Of a DNA stretch of 9,641 bases, positions 7,868-9,641 are shown one piece after another. Where the stretch lies: assembly GCA_009773995.1 (NCBI GenBank), contig VSMY01000095.1, positions 1-9,641 on the forward strand, in the 5' to 3' direction. Position 1 is the stretch's first letter. Each line of letters begins with the position of its first letter. The notes beneath the pieces are model-generated. The model was not told the origin of the DNA. It saw nothing but the letters and a program-made list of their open reading frames with translations, and made no database searches. This DNA is from Oscillibacter sp. Its GTDB lineage: Bacteria > Bacillota > Clostridia > Oscillospirales > Oscillospiraceae. A program made the translations under genes and the position numbers.

Positions 7868-8467
7868 TCAGCGGGCCAGGCCCTGGGCGACGAGCTCCGC
7901 CGCCTGGGGCAGCAGCACCCACTCCGCTTGTTCCATCACCCGGCGCTGGAGACTCTCCGGCGTGTCGCCGGGGAGAACCTCCACCGCCTTTTGCAGGAGG
8001 ATGCGTCCTCCGTCGGGAATTTCATTGACCAGGTGCACCGTGGCTCCGGTGACCTTCACGCCCTTATGAAGGGCCGCTTCGTGGACCCGCAGGCCGTACA
8101 TCCCCTTGCCGCAGAAGGAGGGGATCAGGGCGGGGTGGACGTTTAAAATGCGGTCCGGCCAGCGCCTCACAAACTCCGGCGAGAGGATGGAGAGGAAGCC
8201 CGCCAGGACGATCATGTCCGCCCGGTACTCGGTGAGCTTTTCCGTCAGTCCGGCCTCGAAGTCTTCTTGGGTGCTCCCCTTCCGGGGCACGGCGAAGCCG
8301 GGAACGCCGTGGTTTTTGGCCCGCTCCAGGGCGTAGGCCCCGGCGCTGCTGGAGAGGACCGCCACAATTTCGCCGTGGGGGATTTTCCCCGCCTCCTGGG
8401 CGTTCAGCAGGGCCTCCAGATTGGTTCCGCCGCCGGAGACCAGGACGGCGATTCTCGCCTTGCTCAT
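7868..8467 (-). CDS. purN: Phosphoribosylglycinamide formyltransferase, folate-dependent
   Basis: PurN formylates GAR to FGAR with 10-formyltetrahydrofolate, step 3. The 199-residue length is normal for the family. The N-terminal phosphate-binding loop reads LVSGGGTNLEALL (9-21). The catalytic triad is present as Asn109 and His111 in ILNVHPALIPSF and Asp152 in NEIPDGG. SFCGKGMYG (117-125) is the Firmicutes-style folate-side loop. The open frame extends upstream to 9259, but that part is an Arg/Pro/Gly-rich shadow of purM, so the start is set at the ATG where PurN homology begins. This ATG overlaps the purM stop as ATGA, and no Shine-Dalgarno-like sequence precedes it (minus strand GCCCCCCTGTCCT before ATG). 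Translation therefore probably depends on ribosomes terminating purM. Confidence 0.96.
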   Translation of the reverse strand: MSKARIAVLVSGGGTNLEALLNAQEAGKIPHGEIVAVLSSSAGAYALERAKNHGVPGFAVPRKGSTQEDFEAGLTEKLTEYRADMIVLAGFLSILSPEFVRRWPDRILNVHPALIPSFCGKGMYGLRVHEAALHKGVKVTGATVHLVNEIPDGGRILLQKAVEVLPGDTPESLQRRVMEQAEWVLLPQAAELVAQGLAR

Positions 8468-9531
8468 AGGACAGGGGGGCAGACTTCCGCGAAGGAGACG
8501 CCGGCGTCTCCCCGGACCACGTGGCCGACCTCCGCCGCATCCGCCTCTCCGGCGGCACGGAGGAGGTCCAAGGCCTTCTCCGCTTCCGCCTGGGGCACGG
8601 CCAGCACCATGCCGAGGCCCATGTTGAAGGTGTTGTACATGTCGTGCCCGGAGATGTTTCCCCGCTGGGCGATGAGATCGAAGATGGGCATCCGGGGCAG
8701 AGCGGCCGCGTAGAATTGAGCTTCCAGCCCCTGGGGCAGCATCCGGGGCACGTTCTCGAAGAAGCCGCCGCCGGTGATGTGGCTGGCCCCGTGGAGGTCG
8801 ATTCCCCCGTCCAGCAGGGCCTGAATCGCCTTGACGTAAATCTTGGTGGGGGCCAGCAGGGTCTCGCCCAGGGATTTGCCCGCCAGCTCTTCCAGGGGGG
8901 CGGTCAAATCGGCGCGCTCGATGTCGAAGACCTTCCGCACCAGGGAGAAGCCGTTGGAGTGAACGCCGGAGGAGGTCAGGCCGATGAGGGCGTCCCCCTC
9001 CCGGACCCGGCTTCCGTCGATGATTTTGGGCCTGTCTACCACGCCTACGGCGAAGCCCGCGACGTCGTAGTCCTCCGGGGCCATGACGCCGGGGTGCTCG
9101 GCGGTCTCGCCGCCAATCAAGGCGCAGCCGGACTGGACGCAGCCCTCCGCCACGCCGGAGACGATGGAGGCGACCTTCTCCGCTTCGTTTTTGCCGATGG
9201 CGATGTAGTCCAGGAAGAAGAGGGGCCGGGCCCCGCAGCAGACGATGTCGTTGACGCACATGGCCACGCAGTCAATTCCGATGGTGTCGTGTTTGTCCAG
9301 GAGCTGGGCCAGGCGGAGCTTGGTGCCCACGCCGTCGGTGCCGGAGACCAGGACGGGCTCCGCCATGCCCGAGAGGTTTGGCGCGAAGAGGCCGCCGAAG
9401 CCCCCGATGCCGGAGACCACGCCGGGAATTTTAGTGCGCTCCACAAAAGGCTTCATCAGCCGCACGCCCTCGTAGCCCGCGGTGATGTCCACGCCGGCGG
9501 CGGCGTAGGCGGCGGAATGGGAGTTTTCCAT
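8464..9531 (-). CDS. purM: Phosphoribosylformylglycinamidine cyclo-ligase (AIR synthetase)
   Basis: PurM closes the imidazole ring of FGAM with ATP to give AIR, step 5. The 355 residues match the family length. The sequence shows the N-terminal AAYAAAGVDITAGYE region, the nucleotide-binding SGTDGVGTKL (63-72), MCVND (91-95), GGETAEHPG (140-148), and a GLTSSGVHSNGFSLVR motif typical of AIR synthetases. The start is supported by GGAGG 7 bases upstream and by an in-frame TAA at 9549-9547. The 3' end overlaps purN by four bases (ATGA). It is the first gene visible in the operon. In related clusters purF often precedes it, but nothing of purF is seen in the 110 bases to the right edge. Confidence 0.97.
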   Translation of the reverse strand: MENSHSAAYAAAGVDITAGYEGVRLMKPFVERTKIPGVVSGIGGFGGLFAPNLSGMAEPVLVSGTDGVGTKLRLAQLLDKHDTIGIDCVAMCVNDIVCCGARPLFFLDYIAIGKNEAEKVASIVSGVAEGCVQSGCALIGGETAEHPGVMAPEDYDVAGFAVGVVDRPKIIDGSRVREGDALIGLTSSGVHSNGFSLVRKVFDIERADLTAPLEELAGKSLGETLLAPTKIYVKAIQALLDGGIDLHGASHITGGGFFENVPRMLPQGLEAQFYAAALPRMPIFDLIAQRGNISGHDMYNTFNMGLGMVLAVPQAEAEKALDLLRAAGEADAAEVGHVVRGDAGVSFAEVCPPVL

Positions 9532-9641
9532 GTTTGAACCTCCGATTTATTGTAGGGGCGGCAGCCAGGCCCCCCGGTTTTGGGGTGGCCAAACGGGAGG
9601 GGCCGGGGGCGGGGGGGCCCCCCCGCGGGGGGTGGCTGATT
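9532..9641. repeat. Non-coding GC-palindrome stretch upstream of purM
   Basis: No gene is recognised here. It contains the purM ribosome binding site at its left end. Further out is a hairpin-capable segment at 9568-9590, in which GGCC-CCCC pairs with GGGG-GGCC around a GGTTTT loop with one bulged T. There are also two overlapping perfect 14-base palindromes: seven G then seven C at 9611-9624, and CCCCCCGCGGGGGG at 9619-9632. No T-run follows either hairpin on the minus strand, so a classical terminator is not supported. It may be part of a dispersed intergenic repeat or an operon leader. Confidence 0.45.

Noticed and set aside
8468..9259. The N-terminal extension of the purN frame, which would make a 463-residue protein
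   Set aside because: This part is an Arg/Pro/Gly-rich out-of-frame reading of purM. PurN homology begins exactly at the ATG at 8467.

Overview
The window is a stretch of de novo purine biosynthesis genes, all on the minus strand and packed almost end to end. Every gene reads from right to left. The DNA is GC-rich, yet the proteins are of Firmicutes type: single-chain clade II PurL, stand-alone AICAR transformylase, clostridial-type GuaB N-terminus, and GGAGG-like ribosome binding sites. This suggests a GC-rich member of the Clostridia, probably Oscillospiraceae/Ruminococcaceae-like. The assignment is an inference from gene style, not from a database search.

Layout in transcription order. Positions 9641-9532 are a 110-base non-coding stretch rich in G and C homopolymer palindromes. 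It is followed by purM (9531-8464), purN (8467-7868, overlapping purM by ATGA), an uncharacterised DUF1266-DUF2185 fusion protein (7848-6739), a stand-alone AICAR formyltransferase (6719-5541), purD (5530-4253) and purL (4250-564). A near-consensus sigma-A promoter at 555-526 follows, and then the 5' part of guaB (494 to the left edge). From purM to purL the gaps are 19 bases or less and stop codons abut or overlap the next ribosome binding site, so this is almost certainly one polycistronic unit. guaB appears to have its own promoter.

Together the genes cover step 2 (PurD), step 3 (PurN), step 4 (PurL), step 5 (PurM) and step 9 (AICAR formylation) of IMP synthesis, plus the first committed step from IMP to GMP (GuaB). 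purF, purE, purC, purB and an IMP cyclohydrolase are not in the window. The last is notable because the PurH here lacks the cyclohydrolase domain.

I did not find a wholly new system. The most unusual item is the DUF1266-DUF2185 gene between purN and the AICAR transformylase gene. Its C-terminal domain belongs to a family linked with toxin immunity, yet it sits tightly inside a housekeeping operon with no toxin gene visible.
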